From Nemertoderma westbladi (lineage: Eukaryota; Xenacoelomorpha; Nemertodermatida; Nemertodermatidae): a DNA stretch of 44,778 nucleotides. The DNA lies in the NCBI GenBank assembly GCA_032718475.1, contig JAUCBJ010004701.1, positions 1 to 44,778 on the forward strand, read 5' to 3'. The translations under genes were made by a program, and so were the position numbers. The notes beneath the pieces were generated by a model. The model saw nothing but the letters and a program-made list of their open reading frames with translations. It made no database searches and had not been told where the DNA came from. Below are positions 19,110 through 30,922 of this stretch, one piece after another; within the stretch, counting starts at the first letter, position 1, and every line of letters starts with the position of its first letter.

Positions 19110-21456
19110 CAATACTGTAACAGACGAGTACTGGTGTAGCACAGAACCGGAGTGGAGAAACTGAAAGTAAATAGTAGCGGTAGAATTAGGGAAGTGGTTA
19201 CCTAAACCAAGGCCTAGCCTAACCCGATAACAGAAATAGAGAATTAATTGAATTGAGAAGATTTATTTATTAATTAAGCAAGAATAAAATTAATTATTAA
19301 GTTAAAATTAAGTAAAAAATATAGTTACATGAAATAGTATACTACAAAGTTAAACAGCAATAATGTGGCAAATAGTGGACCGCAGCACATACGTATATTA
19401 CTAGGCCTGCGTGTCGCTTCGGGGCGAGTCATGCTAGTGGGTGGAGCTGTTGTGGACGTACATTAATGTGATGGTGCACTATTCATTTATCTGACCATAT
19501 ATGGGATTGTTGAATTTATATATCTTTCAGTTTTAGCTATTTACGGTAACGTATTATATTATTGTCATATTTCTGAGTTGCATTTGGTTTCTACTTTTAG
19601 ATCGCAATGAAGATAGTAGTAAGTATCTGTGGTGTAGATAAATTGTTTTTGTTACATTATGTCAACTTAACAGCGTTCTGGTGATTTACTCGTATCGCTG
19701 CAAAGTTCTACATGTCGCGTTGCCGCCAATAGGACGGAACGCTGCAAAGTAATCAATGACATGGAAACAAATTCAATTACCGTATTCTAGAATGTATTAT
19801 TTCCATTTATGTTAATGAGTGCTGCTTTATTATCCAGTTTGCAGAGACGGGACTAGCTAATGTATGTAAATAATTGTTTAATGTGTAAGACTGTATTCCA
19901 TACGTCCTATATAAGACATTTTAGAGAAAATGAACAAAGAAAATACAGCGACCGTGTTCAGTAAAACTGTACGGACTCAGACGGTGACTCAGTTTGCTTC
20001 AGTCGACGATGGATCAAAGATTTATCACATCCATGCAGGAGATAACAACAATAAATTTTAATTATATATAAATGTATATTACCGGTACCTGTTAATATTT
20101 TTCACTAATATTCGATATATAGTACACATGATTAAAATGTATAAATGAGTATCCATAAAATCCTTTCTTCACATACCGAACGCTGATAAGTTGACAAAAT
20201 GTAACAAAATTACATACATCATTGCTTGCAAATGTCACTTTTCAGCGTTAAAGACCCTTTTTTATTTATCTAAACCTCCCTCGCTGCGCTCGCTCGGGAC
20301 ATAAAAAACTCTGGTCATAACGCTGTAAAGTGCTACTTTGCACACAATGATGTAAATAGTTATTGCACAATTTAAACTGAGTTTTTCGCGTCTGTCAGTA
20401 TTGCATCATATAAAGGCAACATCACCTCATATCATAAGCAACAATAAATGGTAGTGATTGGATATTCCTACATGAACAGTATAGTGTTTATTAATAAATT
20501 TAGCGGGAATGATTTTACAAACATGTCCGCTAAATTACAGTACTATATATTAGTACTATGTATAACAGTGCGCAAGTAATTTGGATTTTGTGTTAGTTAG
20601 TAATTTTTATTAGAATTATAATTTAATCCACAATTAAATTTGTCTGGAATTATTAATGAGTCATAGTAGCTAGTAATTTTTATTAGATAGTCAGCGTAGC
20701 AAGTAATTATTTATAGCTAGTTTTTTTATACAATATATCGATGGATGCCAAAATACCATATTTTTTAATACGGCTTGAACAATTTAATTTTTTGTATTAA
20801 ATGTTCTAGAACAAAAAAGTGTTCTAGAACCTTAATTAATAGCTAACATGATCTAGAACTTTAAAAAGTAACAAAAACTAGCTAGTTTAAAAAATTGATG
20901 ATTTTTTAAAAATGTGTTCTAGAACATCAATATTCAACATCAGTTTTTTTGTGCTACATACACCATGTCCTGGAATATAGTTCCAGTAATATATATTAAT
21001 CCATATATTAATTCCATATATTGTCTACATATTATTCGATATATTATAAGTCTATTAATTCAACCTGATATTATAATTCAATCTGAATTCATACAGTTCT
21101 ATGTTTATCTATTTTCCTTTTCAAATTTGGTTTTTCAACTCGCGTTCGACTCAGTAGATAGAGTTATTTTATTTAGAATCCGACATATCTCATGATCAGT
21201 TTGAGCCCAAAATGGAGAGCGTACAATGATTAGTTCTAATTTTAGGTTAGTTTGAGTAACAGCTGTCCAGCGTCACGGACGGAACGTCACGGGTGGAAAA
21301 AAATTCCACATTTATCAATCAGACCAAAAATCACATTTTATCACTGCCATATGTGCAAACCGGCAATGTACACATATAAATGACCAATTAACAACTCTGC
21401 CGTCAATAACTATAACTAACTTTTAAACTTGCCATCATTTATCATTTGCTTACATA
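19110..21456. other. No gene seen; scattered repeat words
   Basis: AT-rich. A word close to AACGCTGATAAGTTGACATA appears reversed at about 19655-19677 and forward at 20179-20200 (and again at 41470-41492). TGTTCTAGAACA-type palindromes cluster at 20802-20926 with CTAGCTAG, as in the MITEs near the FReD genes, suggesting a decayed copy of that family. A 76-codon frame at 20965-21195 has no domain. Confidence 0.45.
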
Positions 21457-21502
21457 ATGAATGTAGTCACAGTTACATTACATACGAGGGTTTGTGACCT
21501 GG

Positions 21503-21625
21503 TTGCCGAAACGCAACTTCAGTTTGCCGAAATGCAACTACGAGTTGCCGAAATTCAACTACGAGTTGCCGAAATTCAACTACTGTACGAGTTGCCGAAA
21601 CGCGAATTTGAGTTGCCTAAACGTG
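21503..21625 (+). repeat. 21-bp short tandem repeat
   Basis: Five to six imperfect copies of a 21-bp unit close to GAGTTGCCGAAATTCAACTAC. The 104-codon frame across it (LRVAEIQLRVAEIQL) reflects the 21-bp periodicity and is not called as a gene. Confidence 0.75.
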
Positions 21626-21771
21626 ACAGTTACCGAAACGCGACGTACATAACCCTAATAGTTGTTATGTTGCCCCATCTTTGGTCTATCATCTGGAACG
21701 AATTTCCTATTCTCGTATTTTACATTATCCAGTTATGGCCTACCTCAATATCGAAGCTACAGTATAGATAA

Positions 21772-22290
21772 GTTTCTGAGGTCGATTTGTGTTACCTGGG
21801 ATCATGGATCCGGAAGTCAGGTGATGTGACCTTCGAATACGTAAGGGAAAGGCATGGGCAGCCTTGAATAGGCTTTCCAGGATTTGGAAGTCACCGAGAA
21901 TTAATCGGAAACTTAAGGTCCGATTATTTAGAGCAGCAGTAGTTCCAGTACTCCTATATGGGAATCCATTCTGGGTTCTAACTGCTGAGGACACCAAATC
22001 TCTTGGTGGCATATTCACAAGAATGCTACGCCGGGTTCATTGTGTCAAGTACAATGCACACATCTCCAACCAGACTCTATATAACATTGGATGCGTCTCA
22101 TTGGTTCCCCCAAGCTTGACACTAGAACAAAGCCGCCTCCGCTTCGCAAGACATTGCTTTCGTCGTAAGGATCAGACTCGGCACAATTTTGTGCTTTGGC
22201 AGCGTCTTGGAGAAAATAAGCAAGGTAGACACTGGACAGCCCATGACTTTCTTGATGTACTGGCGTTGCTGGCGGCGCAATTTTGTCAAG
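21772..22290 (+). mobile_element. LINE N, 3' fragment, copy 3
   Basis: Nucleotide similarity to 27437-27985 of copy 2, beginning at GTTACCTGGGATCATGGATC and ending CGGCGCAATTTTGTC. The frame (21864-22200) gives NRLSRIWKSPRINRKLKVRL and RRVHCVKYNAHISNQTLYN. The stretch covering ...RRILKDTGL...VMGDREL is deleted near 22255. Small insertions and deletions make it a dead fragment; the terminal 3' sequence is missing. Confidence 0.85.
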
Positions 22291-22887
22291 AAATAAGCAT
22301 AATATTCTTAATGGTTTTGTTCAGAAATTGGAAAAAAAGAAAAAAAAACCACTTAATAGAATGGGAGCTTTTAGGCTCGTTAAGCCAAGGAATTCCTGTT
22401 CACCACCATGGGTGATCATGACCTACTATATATACGACCCGCCAAGCATCTGCAAAGCCCCTAAATTTAGTGGGCCAGTTATTTCTCTTATATAGAATCT
22501 TCTATAGTCTTTCTCTTCTATAGTACTGTAGGTCATGGAGTGATCTTCAACATTAAACCCTTCCACTCTGTTTCCTAAAGGAATGCCTGTTCATTCCACA
22601 GTAAATTGGACGGATCCAGAATTGGATGTCGAAAACCCATTCAATAATGCCCATACGTATTCATTCGTGTTCAACGGTCTTGATAACTGATTTCAAAACC
22701 GACACAAAAAAAATTGCAAATATTACATAATGTATTTGCCGAGTAGGAGACCGTTTTATTCTCTCCAACGCTGTGGTTTGGCCACAGCTGCTCTCTCGAA
22801 TGCCATGCATGCATGATGAACCGGCTGTTAAACTATGCTGGAAACTAATTGCTTTTACTAGGTTAATTTGACTGCCTCCTTTCACTT
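22291..22887. other. No gene seen
   Basis: Two segments share GGAATTCCTGTTCA/GGAATGCCTGTTCA (22390, 22580), and TCTTCTATAGT is repeated at about 22497-22525. No ORF with support. This is the 5' flank of the tRNA gene. Confidence 0.4.
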
Positions 22888-22959
22888 GGCTCAGTGGCGC
22901 AACGGTAGCGCGTCTGACTCCAGATCAGAAGGCTGCGAGTTCAAATCTCGTCTGGGTCA
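22888..22959 (+). tRNA. tRNA-Trp (anticodon CCA)
   Basis: A 72-nt cloverleaf. The acceptor stem GGCTCAG pairs with CTGGGTC (7 bp, two G-U), discriminator A at 22959. D arm GCGC/GCGC. Anticodon stem TCTGA/TCAGA with loop CTCCAGA, anticodon CCA. T arm GCGAG/CTCGT with TTCAAAT. The internal A box (TGGCGCAACGGTAGCG) and B box (GAGTTCAAATC) are good. A T-run starting at 22964 is a fitting RNA polymerase III terminator. No intron. It looks functional and is not inside a SINE. Confidence 0.95.
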
Positions 22960-22961
22960 AT

Positions 22962-22972
22962 TATTTTTTTCA
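22962..22972 (+). terminator. Pol III T-tract terminator of tRNA-Trp
   Basis: TTATTTTTTTC immediately after the tRNA 3' end, followed by a second T-run near 22976; RNA polymerase III stops at such tracts. Confidence 0.75.
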
Positions 22973-23003
22973 CCTTTTTTTAGTTGGTTTATCTGTATTT
23001 ATT

Positions 23004-23545
23004 ACCCTAGTTTTGAGTTATTTTCCTCGGTGATGTCTGGTGGGGATAACATTCGCACAACACGAGGTTGATGCAGCTGCAACCTGCCGGTGACATAAAC
23101 ATAACTTTTACAAAATAGACAGTAGACACCTCGTAACAACCAACAACATATCAGAAACTCTAAAGTAAATTGTTCAACAAATTGCTAAAATTATTTATAT
23201 TGCGCTTCGAATATTATAGGGCCTACTTCAAATAATATACAGAAATATATTCATTGCCGTTAAACGGTTAAACAGATAGTTATTTTAAAAATATAGATAA
23301 TTATTCTTCCCCAAAAGAATCAAGCCCCTTTTTTATGACCTGCCCCACCAACAAATCCCTCTTAGATTTGTTAATTAACCATGTCGGTGTGGAGTAGTTA
23401 CGCGGGAAAATAACTGCTGGTTGGGTAATAACTGACTTATTACCCTAGTTTTGAGTTATTTTCCCGGTTATTTTGCCCGCGGAGCAGGATACAACCCTAC
23501 GATACATACCCTCAGGCCTGCGGCCCTTGGGTATCCTGCTCCAAG
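23004..23545. repeat. Direct and inverted repeats downstream of the tRNA
   Basis: TTACCCTAGTTTTGAGTTAT is present at 23004-23023 and again at 23440-23459. Around the second copy, CGGGAAAATAACTGC...GGGTAATAAC (23402-23430) faces its approximate reverse complement (23438-23466). A GGAGCAGGATAC...GTATCCTGCTCC hairpin follows at 23481-23542. This is probably a small non-autonomous element; family unknown. Confidence 0.5.
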
Positions 23546-23589
23546 GGCACCGTTATTCTGGGTGGGTAATAACTAACTGTATATATGAA

Positions 23590-24318
23590 CCGCCACTAAT
23601 TGATTGCCACCCCGAATTTGATGATTTAACACCAAAATAAATTATTTAGCAACAAATATATTTTTTGTAGCACCAATTTATATCCGCCAATTTTGAATAT
23701 CCCTCTCAACAAAAATAATCATTCATCCCCCAAAAACAATAATTATTGATTCCCCAAAAACAATTATTCATACCCCAAAAACAATTATTGATTCCCCAAA
23801 AATAATTATTCATCCTCCAAAAACAATTATTCTACCCCCAGAAACAATTATTGATTCCCCAAAAACAATTATTCATCCCCCAAAAACAATTAATCATCTT
23901 CCAAAAATAATTATTTGTCAACCAAAAAAAATTATTCAAGCACCAAATATTTTATGGAAAATTTATTTTTGCAAAATATTCGTTTAAACAGAAAGGCCTA
24001 TTGCTGCAGTAGTATTTGTTTCGGGGGAAAATGTATTTATTTTGGGCGAAAATGTATTTATTTTGAGGGAAAATGTATTTAATTGAGGCGAAAATATATT
24101 TATTATGGGGGAAAATGTATTTATTTTGGTGGAAAATGTATATATTTTGGGGGAAAATGTATTTGTTTTGGGGGAAAATGTATTTGTTTTGGGAAAATTT
24201 GTAATTATTTTGGGGGAAAATGTATTTATTTTGGGGGTTTTGTCATTTATTTTGGCACGAATAATTGTTTTTGGGGAGCATTCATTTATTTTGTTATTGA
24301 ATAATTGTTTATGGTGTC
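23590..24318 (+). repeat. Degenerate AT-rich tandem array, two opposed blocks
   Basis: The left block (23640-23950) repeats units like CCCCAAAAACAATTATT. The right block (24015-24310) repeats units like TTTTGGGGGAAAATGTATTTA, roughly the reverse complement in composition. Similar units (TTGAATAATTGTTTTTGGTG) resume at 28060-28190 after the LINE, so the LINE landed inside the array. Short ORFs here are repeat by-products. Confidence 0.75.
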
Positions 24319-25100
24319 AGGTCAGGTATTCCAGGTCAATGATCAAGAAAACTTGCCAACGCCATGCAGCATAAAGGAGGTGCCACCTGTAGCTGCATAG
24401 ACCCTCTTACTAGGGCAAATCTGGTCCTGTAACTAGGACCCCCTTCGTTCTGGGATAAGGACGCCCTTGGTCCTGGATTAAGGGTTGGCTTGGCTGCAGG
24501 GGTATATGGCCTGGCCAGGCAGATGGTGATCTACCACTGGCTGGTCAGGAGTAGAATGTTCTCATGTCCACTCTGAGTGCACTTCACTGCGACCTGCACC
24601 TGGCAGCAGGGGTACAGGTCATGACCCAGCAGATGGGCTGCACAGCCAATGGTGGGTCATGTGCGCCAGAGTAGATATGGGTGATGGGCCTCATATCTGA
24701 CTCCACTGCGACACCCACCCTGTGGAATGGCAAACCATGGTGTGGTATTTGCCCCGAGAGCTGACTCGGCAAAAAAGCACCCCCCAACCCCCACTATGGA
24801 TTACATTAGTAATGCGGAGGTCCGGCCACTAGAGGCCAGTGGAATTACCGGACACAATCGGCCTCACAAGCGTTAGTTATCTCCTGACCGGCTGCCTGTC
24901 TCACCCCCTATTAGAGAGAGAGCAGCCAACAATTCTTTGAGTCCCTTTCCTGATGACCTTTCTGGCCCAAACCCTGGGTCACCAGGGAGGCCAGATTGTG
25001 AGGGGGAGAGGGATTCTGGAGTTAGAGGCTAGTCTCATGTTCCATTCCGACCAACAAGCCATTGGTGAATCTGAGGCAAGTCACTAGACTAGCCTCAGTA

Positions 25101-25916
25101 AACACCCTAACACTCGGGTCCCCAATGCGACAAGGTGAGCTGCCTGCCTTGGCAGATAAGCTTTCTCTTAGCGCAGTGGGTGTTCAAGAGCACCGAATGC
25201 AGACTGGACAGACTGATTAGGTTCTGATTAAGGACATGGGGGGCGGTTGGCGACTCGCCCTCGCGTCAGCAGATGATAGTGGCAATGGTGGAATTGGTCT
25301 ATTGATGAATCCAACTGCACATGCAGCATTGGACAAAATAGACCAAATCTCTAACCGCATCATCCGTTTCCACTTCTCATGGTTTAGAAGACTGCGTAAG
25401 AAGTTTCCTAAGATGGTTCTGAGTGTGTGCTACTCTCCAACTAGTGTTGCCCCTGTAGAGGAGGTGGAAAATTTCTAAAACAATCTACAAGCAGTTTCTG
25501 GTGGAGTGAATCAGCATGCATTCTTAACATTCCTGGGAGACTTTAATGCAAGTCTGCATCAATCACCTACATCGCCCTGGGTCTATAGCAATAGTGTTAA
25601 CCGAAATTCCGTCCATCTTCATGATTTTATCTCTGGAAATAGATTGTTCTCAGCTGGAACCCACTTCAAGTGGACTTCAAGTGGTCAATGGACTCATAGT
25701 GGACCCAGTGGTCACAAGTCCCAGATAGACCATATTCTGTTTCGTAAGAAATACAGGAACTCTATACAAGACTGTAATGCATTTATACTTCGACCCTTCT
25801 CCAGTGATCACCGCCTTATTGTGGCCAAGGTAAGACTTAGTCTGCGTGCTAGTCCGCGGCATGACTGGTCCTCTCTGTTGCAACAGCCAAGTGTGAGATC
25901 CAGCTTCACACTATAG
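25101..25916 (+). pseudogene. LINE N APE endonuclease (broken)
   Basis: Exonuclease-endonuclease-phosphatase fold motifs in order: N-terminal NTLTLG...QEHR (25101-25195), a segment with GGIGLLMNPTA (25280-25310), the GDFNA box (25536-25550), SQIDHILF (about 25718-25741) and SSDHRLIVAKVRL (about 25799-25837). Stops at about 25221, 25476-25478 and 25914-25916 split it into pieces that otherwise follow one another without loss. The enzyme nicks target DNA to prime reverse transcription in LINEs. Confidence 0.8.
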
Positions 25917-26036
25917 CTGAGCAACGGGTATGAGGTTCTTGCCTCTGAGGCGACAGATCACTGTGAGGGCTATACTGCCTTCACAGAAGCAGTTAAGTTA
26001 GCAGCTGCAGAAACAGTTCCTGTATACCCTCGAAAC

Positions 26037-28042
26037 ATGAAAAGAGCCCCCTGGACTGACAACAAAATTCAGAAGTGCCGAACTGACCTCTATAAGGCGC
26101 AGAAAGAGTCCCGACTCAAACAGACTACAGCGGCCAAGAATGCAGTTAAGGCTGCATCTAGGTCCCTGAACAGGCAGTACTCTGTTAATCTACAGGAGCT
26201 AATAAACCAACAGGTTGATGCCATCAATGATGCTGACGACAGCATGCAATCATCCCAGGCATGGAAATCGACCCACTTGCTTACTGGTCGGAAAAGCCAA
26301 CCAACCACCAAGGTTAAGGCTGAATCACCAGCCGATCGCCTCAATGCTTGGAAGGCCCACTTTGAAAAGCTCCTCAATAATGACAGGGTATTGCCTGATA
26401 ACTTTATAGAAGTAAAAGTGTCTGAGTCAGTACTCCCAGATATTCCCATTTGCCATATCTCCTTTGCAGAAGTGAAGGCTGCTGCAAAGAGCATTAAGAC
26501 CAATCGTGCCAGTGGAGTAGATCGTGTTCCCCCTGAGGTCTTTAAAATACCTGAGTGTTTAAAGCTCATCTATCCCATCATAGTAGACATGTACCGAACA
26601 ACAAGAGTCCCACAAGAAATGAAAACAAATAAGTTGGTGCCAGCTCCCAAGAAGGGCAACCTAACACTCTATGGTTCTTTTCGGGGAATCTCATTGATCT
26701 CGATTGCTGCAAAGCTATACAATAGAATTATATTAAATCGCATCAGGGATCCCATTGAGAGACTGTTCCGTGGAACTCAGAATGGGTTCCGTAAAGGTCG
26801 TGGGACCATGGAGCCCATTTTGACACTTAGAAGGATAATTGAAGAGTTATCAAAAAAGAAAGACAGGCATCTGGCTGTTATCTTTGTTGACTTCTTCAAG
26901 GCCTTTGATTCAGTCTCTCGCTCACGTATGTTCAGCATACTTTCATTATATGGGATTCCTGATGAAATTATTGCAGCAATCAGATCAGTATACGATGGTT
27001 CGACAACATTTGTGTCTACTGTTGACGGTGACACAGAACCATTTGAAGTGTTATGGGGTGTCCTCCTGGGAGACACACTTGCACCTATGCACCATTCTTG
27101 TTCATAATTGTGGTTGACTATGTTCTACGCATGTCCTTAGATCATCATAATGATGATGGGGTGATGATAACTCCACCTACTGGCTCCAGAAGTCGAGGAA
27201 TTCCTGCCAAGTACCTAACTGATCTAGACTTTGCTGATGACTTAGGAGTACTCTCAGAATCACTAGAGGGAGCCCAACGGCTCCACAGCTCATTAGAACA
27301 TGCTGCTTCTAGTGTTGGTCTTTTTATTAACTCCCGAAAGACCAAAATTTTGACAATTAACTTTGAAAGTCCTCAGCAAGACTCTGATCGGATGAGCCTA
27401 AGCTCAAAGGATGGTATGCTTGAGCATGTGGACGACTTCTGTTACCTGGGATCATGGATCCGGAAGTCAGGTGAGGACCTTCGAATACGTAAGGGAAAGG
27501 CATGGGCAGCCTTGAATAGGCTTTCCAGGATTTGGAAGTCAGCGAGAATTATTCGGAAACTTAAGGTCCGATTATTTAGAGCAGCAGTAGTTCCAGTACT
27601 CCTCTATGAGAGTCCATGCTGGGCTCTAACTGCTGAGGACACCAAATCTCTGGATGGCACAATCACAAGAATGCTACGCCGGGTTCATTGTGTCAAGTAC
27701 AATGCACACATCTCCAACCAGACACTATATAACATTGGAGGTGTCTCATTGGTTCCCCCAAGCTTGACACTAGAACCAAATGGCCTCCGCTTTGCAGGAC
27801 ATTGCTTTCGCCGTGAGGACCAGCCAGTGCATAATCTTGTACTTTGGCAGCTTCATGGAGTGAATAAGCATGGTGGACAGCCCATGACTTTCTTGAGACG
27901 CATCTTAAAGGACACTGGCCTTGAAGATTCGGATGATCTAGCAAATGTCATGGGTGATAGGGAGTTGTGGCGGCGCAATTTTGTCGACAAGCCGGCATTT
28001 CTTAAAAATGCAGCTGCAATGCAGCATGCCGATCCTATGTAG
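26037..28042 (+). pseudogene. LINE N reverse transcriptase, copy 2 (frameshifted)
   Basis: The first frame (26037-27107) covers the linker and RT motifs SFRGISLISIAAKLYNRI, NGFRKGRGTMEPILTLRR, VIFVDFFKAFDSVSRSRM and GVLLGDTLAP. An 8-bp insertion at about 27085-27094, compared with copy 1, shifts the frame and gives a stop at 27105-27107. The second frame (27053-28042) continues with FIIVVDYVLR, the catalytic DFADD (27227-27241) and the C-terminal region RRVHCVKYNAHISNQTLYN...GDRELW. Apart from the shift the copy is well preserved, so it is probably young. Confidence 0.9.
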
Positions 28043-28059
28043 TAGTAGGCCTAGTAGTT

Positions 28060-28240
28060 TGGTGTTGAATAATTGTTTTTGGTGTTGAAAAATTTATTTT
28101 GGTGATTGAATGATTTTATTTTATTTGGTATTGAATAATTTTTTGGGGGTCACATTATTTAATTTGGTGTAATATATTTTTTTTGGTGAAATTTTCATCA
28201 ATTTTGGTATGACTTTAATTGGTAACCTATAAGAACTTCC
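28060..28240 (+). repeat. AT-rich tandem array, right part
   Basis: Units such as GGTGTTGAATAATTGTTTTT continue the 23.6-24.3 kb array beyond the LINE insertion. Confidence 0.7.
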
Positions 28241-29267
28241 TGACGCCTCCTTTGACCGGTCATACAAACAATATATATTTGCCGCACTTAAAACGGCCGG
28301 CGATGAATTATTAATCTGAAGGGAATTTATATATCCTAATTTATATTTTAGATACAAAGAAACAGAGTCGAGCGCAGAGATTAGCAAGTGGGGTTGACCA
28401 TGCCTCGAGATTTTTTTACAGGCTGACTTTACTCTTGTCTCTAGCAGAGTTCATCAAAACTGGGCCGCTGTTTCGGCAGGGTGATGCTTAGTTTTACCAG
28501 CGATGATAGAATAAATTAAATAAATGAAATATATTCGTATGTAGTTTAAATAAATATATTCATAGTTTGATATACGGTGGATGTTAAAGCTTTTGCGATT
28601 AAAACGCACATTTTATTAGCAATGCGCTGTTCTACTCCAAAGCCATAGAACTGATTGAATATCTAGATAAGCTTTATTGAACGGATTAAGTATGGATCAG
28701 AGATTTAAAATTAACACACCTTGACGTGTTCGATTTTTGTATTTACTTAAAGGCTTGCTAAGTTTGATAAGTCCAACAGCCAATAAAGGACTATTATTCG
28801 ATAAAAAAAAGTAAGCTGAAAATACCGCTTTTTTTCACTCATTTTCAATTTAGCGAAATTCAACTTTCTCTCCGAGTGGTTAAGTTTTACAAGAGTTGGT
28901 AGGTTTTTAGCACGAGCGAAGCGAGTGTTAACATGCCAACGAGTGGAAAATTCAACACAAAAGGGCAGAATATCTGAATTTCGCTAAAGAAACTGAGTGG
29001 AAAATAGTGTTTTCCTTTACGTTTTTATATCGAATATATTGTTTTATTTGAAAAAAATATCACCAGCGTAATCAATGTTTACGACGTATAATATTACTAT
29101 ATTTTAATACGGAATCTTAAATCTCAAATAAATACATATAGCCTGTACAGTAAGGTACCTGACAAGCCTCAGTCTACATTATACTGTATAATCATTTTGC
29201 ACCATGAACTTACTCAATTATATAAAAGTATGTATCATTATGATTATATTGTGTAGTAAATAGTTCA
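28241..29267. other. No gene; one inverted repeat
   Basis: AT-rich sequence. An imperfect hairpin spans about 28831-29010 (CACTCATTTTCAATTTAGCG against CGCTAAAGAAACTGAGTGGA). The inner part holds AGCACGAGCGAAGCGAGTG. No ORF or RNA gene recognised. Confidence 0.45.
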
Positions 29268-29271
29268 TTAA

Positions 29272-30266
29272 GGGGGGGGGGGGGGGGGGGGGCTTTACCT
29301 TAAGATTTTTCTGAAAAAAAGGGTAGAATTTTTCTAAACCTATCTACTCCGTCATTTTTCAATCCATTCCTTTGAAATTTTCAGTAAATGGTGTTGACAT
29401 ATAGACCAATAAAACTTGTATACAGAATTTTCAAATTTTGATCAGAAGTGTAATATAAACTAAAAAACAAAGTGTACTTTATTTCGGGCCGATATTTTTT
29501 CACATTATCGGCCCAAAACATACCCTACATTGAAAATTTCAAAATTCTCTCTACAAGTTTTATTGGTCAATATGTCAAAACCATTCACTGAAAGTTTCAA
29601 ACGAATTGATTGAAAAATGACGGAGTAGATAGATTTTGCGTGAAGTAAAAAACGAGAAAAAATATTCTGAGTAAAATGCGTTTAAAGTTTGAACCTTCCC
29701 GCGCAAATTGGTCAGTCTCTATGTGACTGCCGATATGAATTAATTAAAATAGTCATTTATGAATGATTCATTCAATCATTCATGGAAGCAGACAGCTGAA
29801 ATTTTCACAATGGGGTTTTCGGATTCGCTGATTTCAATTCTGATGTCATTTTTGAAATTTGGACAAATCAACTCTGTCTGTCTGGCTGTCTGTCTGTCTG
29901 TAGGAATGTCTGTCGTCTGTCTGTTGGTTTGTCCGTCAAAATATAATAAAATACGCGAAATATCTAAAAGTTTTGCTTTGGGGGTTTTTCCATGTCGCTG
30001 ATTTCATTTCCGGTGTGAGTTTGATGTTCGGCAAATTCTAGTCTGTCTGTTTAAGTCGGGAGACACATTTTTTGGGAAAAATAATGTTGATCATACTTTT
30101 ATGGAAACATTCCATAGTGAAATTGTCATACACCCCAAAACTAAGTTGAGAAGTCATAACTTACATATTCGGATTCGCTATTAAATTCTGCACAAAAATC
30201 GACTAAAAAAAGGTTTTTGCATTTTTTATCCTAAAAAAGGTAAAGCCCCCCCCCCCCCCCCCCCCC
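29272..30266. mobile_element. TTAA-flanked element with G21/C21 termini
   Basis: 995 bp between TTAA (29268-29271) and TTAA (30267-30270). It begins with 21 G followed by CTTTACCTT and ends AAGGTAAAG followed by 21 C, a terminal inverted repeat of about 30 bp. An internal inverted repeat (about 29341-29446 against 29536-29633) brackets a smaller hairpin, TCGGGCCGAT...ATCGGCCC (29485-29515). GTCT microsatellite at about 29876-29930. The 80-codon frame at 29759-30001 has no domain. TTAA targets are used by piggyBac- and Kolobok-type elements; no transposase is present, so this would be non-autonomous. Confidence 0.75.
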
Positions 30267-30270
30267 TTAA

Positions 30271-30910
30271 ATAAAAAAGAAATTTGTTAAAAATGGTAAA
30301 AAATTCGTTAAAAAGGTAAAGATTAGTTTAAAAAAAAGTAAAAAATGAGTTAAAAAAAGTTAAAAATTAGTCAACAAGTTCAGCAAATTAGTCGGAAATT
30401 GACACGGCGCCGGAGTAGGAATCAGCCCACCACACCCGGCGTAGATATTTGCCTGGCGCAGAAATCAGTCGAACTCAGAACCACAGATAGGCAGACAGTG
30501 AGACTGAGACAGCAGACATGCGTCCATCAGACCAACAGCACAGCAACACAACAACTGGCCATGCAGTACACAGTATGTACTGCAGTAGGCAGAATGGAAA
30601 CTCATGCTGGTTGACTAGTCATTTATTTATACAGTATCCAGCTATCAGCTGATCAGCCATTATTGGTCAGTCAGTTTATTTATTTACTGTAAAGCTAGGC
30701 CTATTGATAATGAAACAATCTACTACAGCTAGTCATTATTCATTCAGACATACCGTAGGCCTATAGCATAGGCTGATAAGCGTATACCTGTATACCGGAC
30801 CATACTACGTATACGTAGTAAAGTAGGACGTACAGTACCTACCTACTTATAAATACAAGGACTAGCCACGAGGCCTACTGAAGTAAATCCTTGTATAAAT
30901 AGCCCTACAG
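30271..30910. other. No gene seen
   Basis: A/T-rich repeats of GTTAAAAA at 30285-30370, then unremarkable sequence. A 71-codon frame at 30399-30614 has no domain. Confidence 0.45.
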
Positions 30911-30922
30911 TACATAACAGTA

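Larger units (their letters stand above)
24319..28050 (+). mobile_element. LINE N, longest copy (about 3.7 kb), copy 2
   Basis: An APE-type non-LTR retrotransposon with a noncoding or decayed 5' region (24319-25100), endonuclease, reverse transcriptase and a 3' end ...CATGCCGATCCTATGTAGTA. It is flanked by units of the AT-rich array on both sides, so the exact 5' end and any target duplication are uncertain. Very similar at nucleotide level to copy 1. No separate ORF1 is recognisable in the 5' region. I do not assign it to a named clade. Confidence 0.85.

Noticed and set aside
21457-21771. 104-codon ORF with LRVAEIQ repeats
   Set aside because: The 21-bp periodicity keeps one frame open; no domain or splice evidence.
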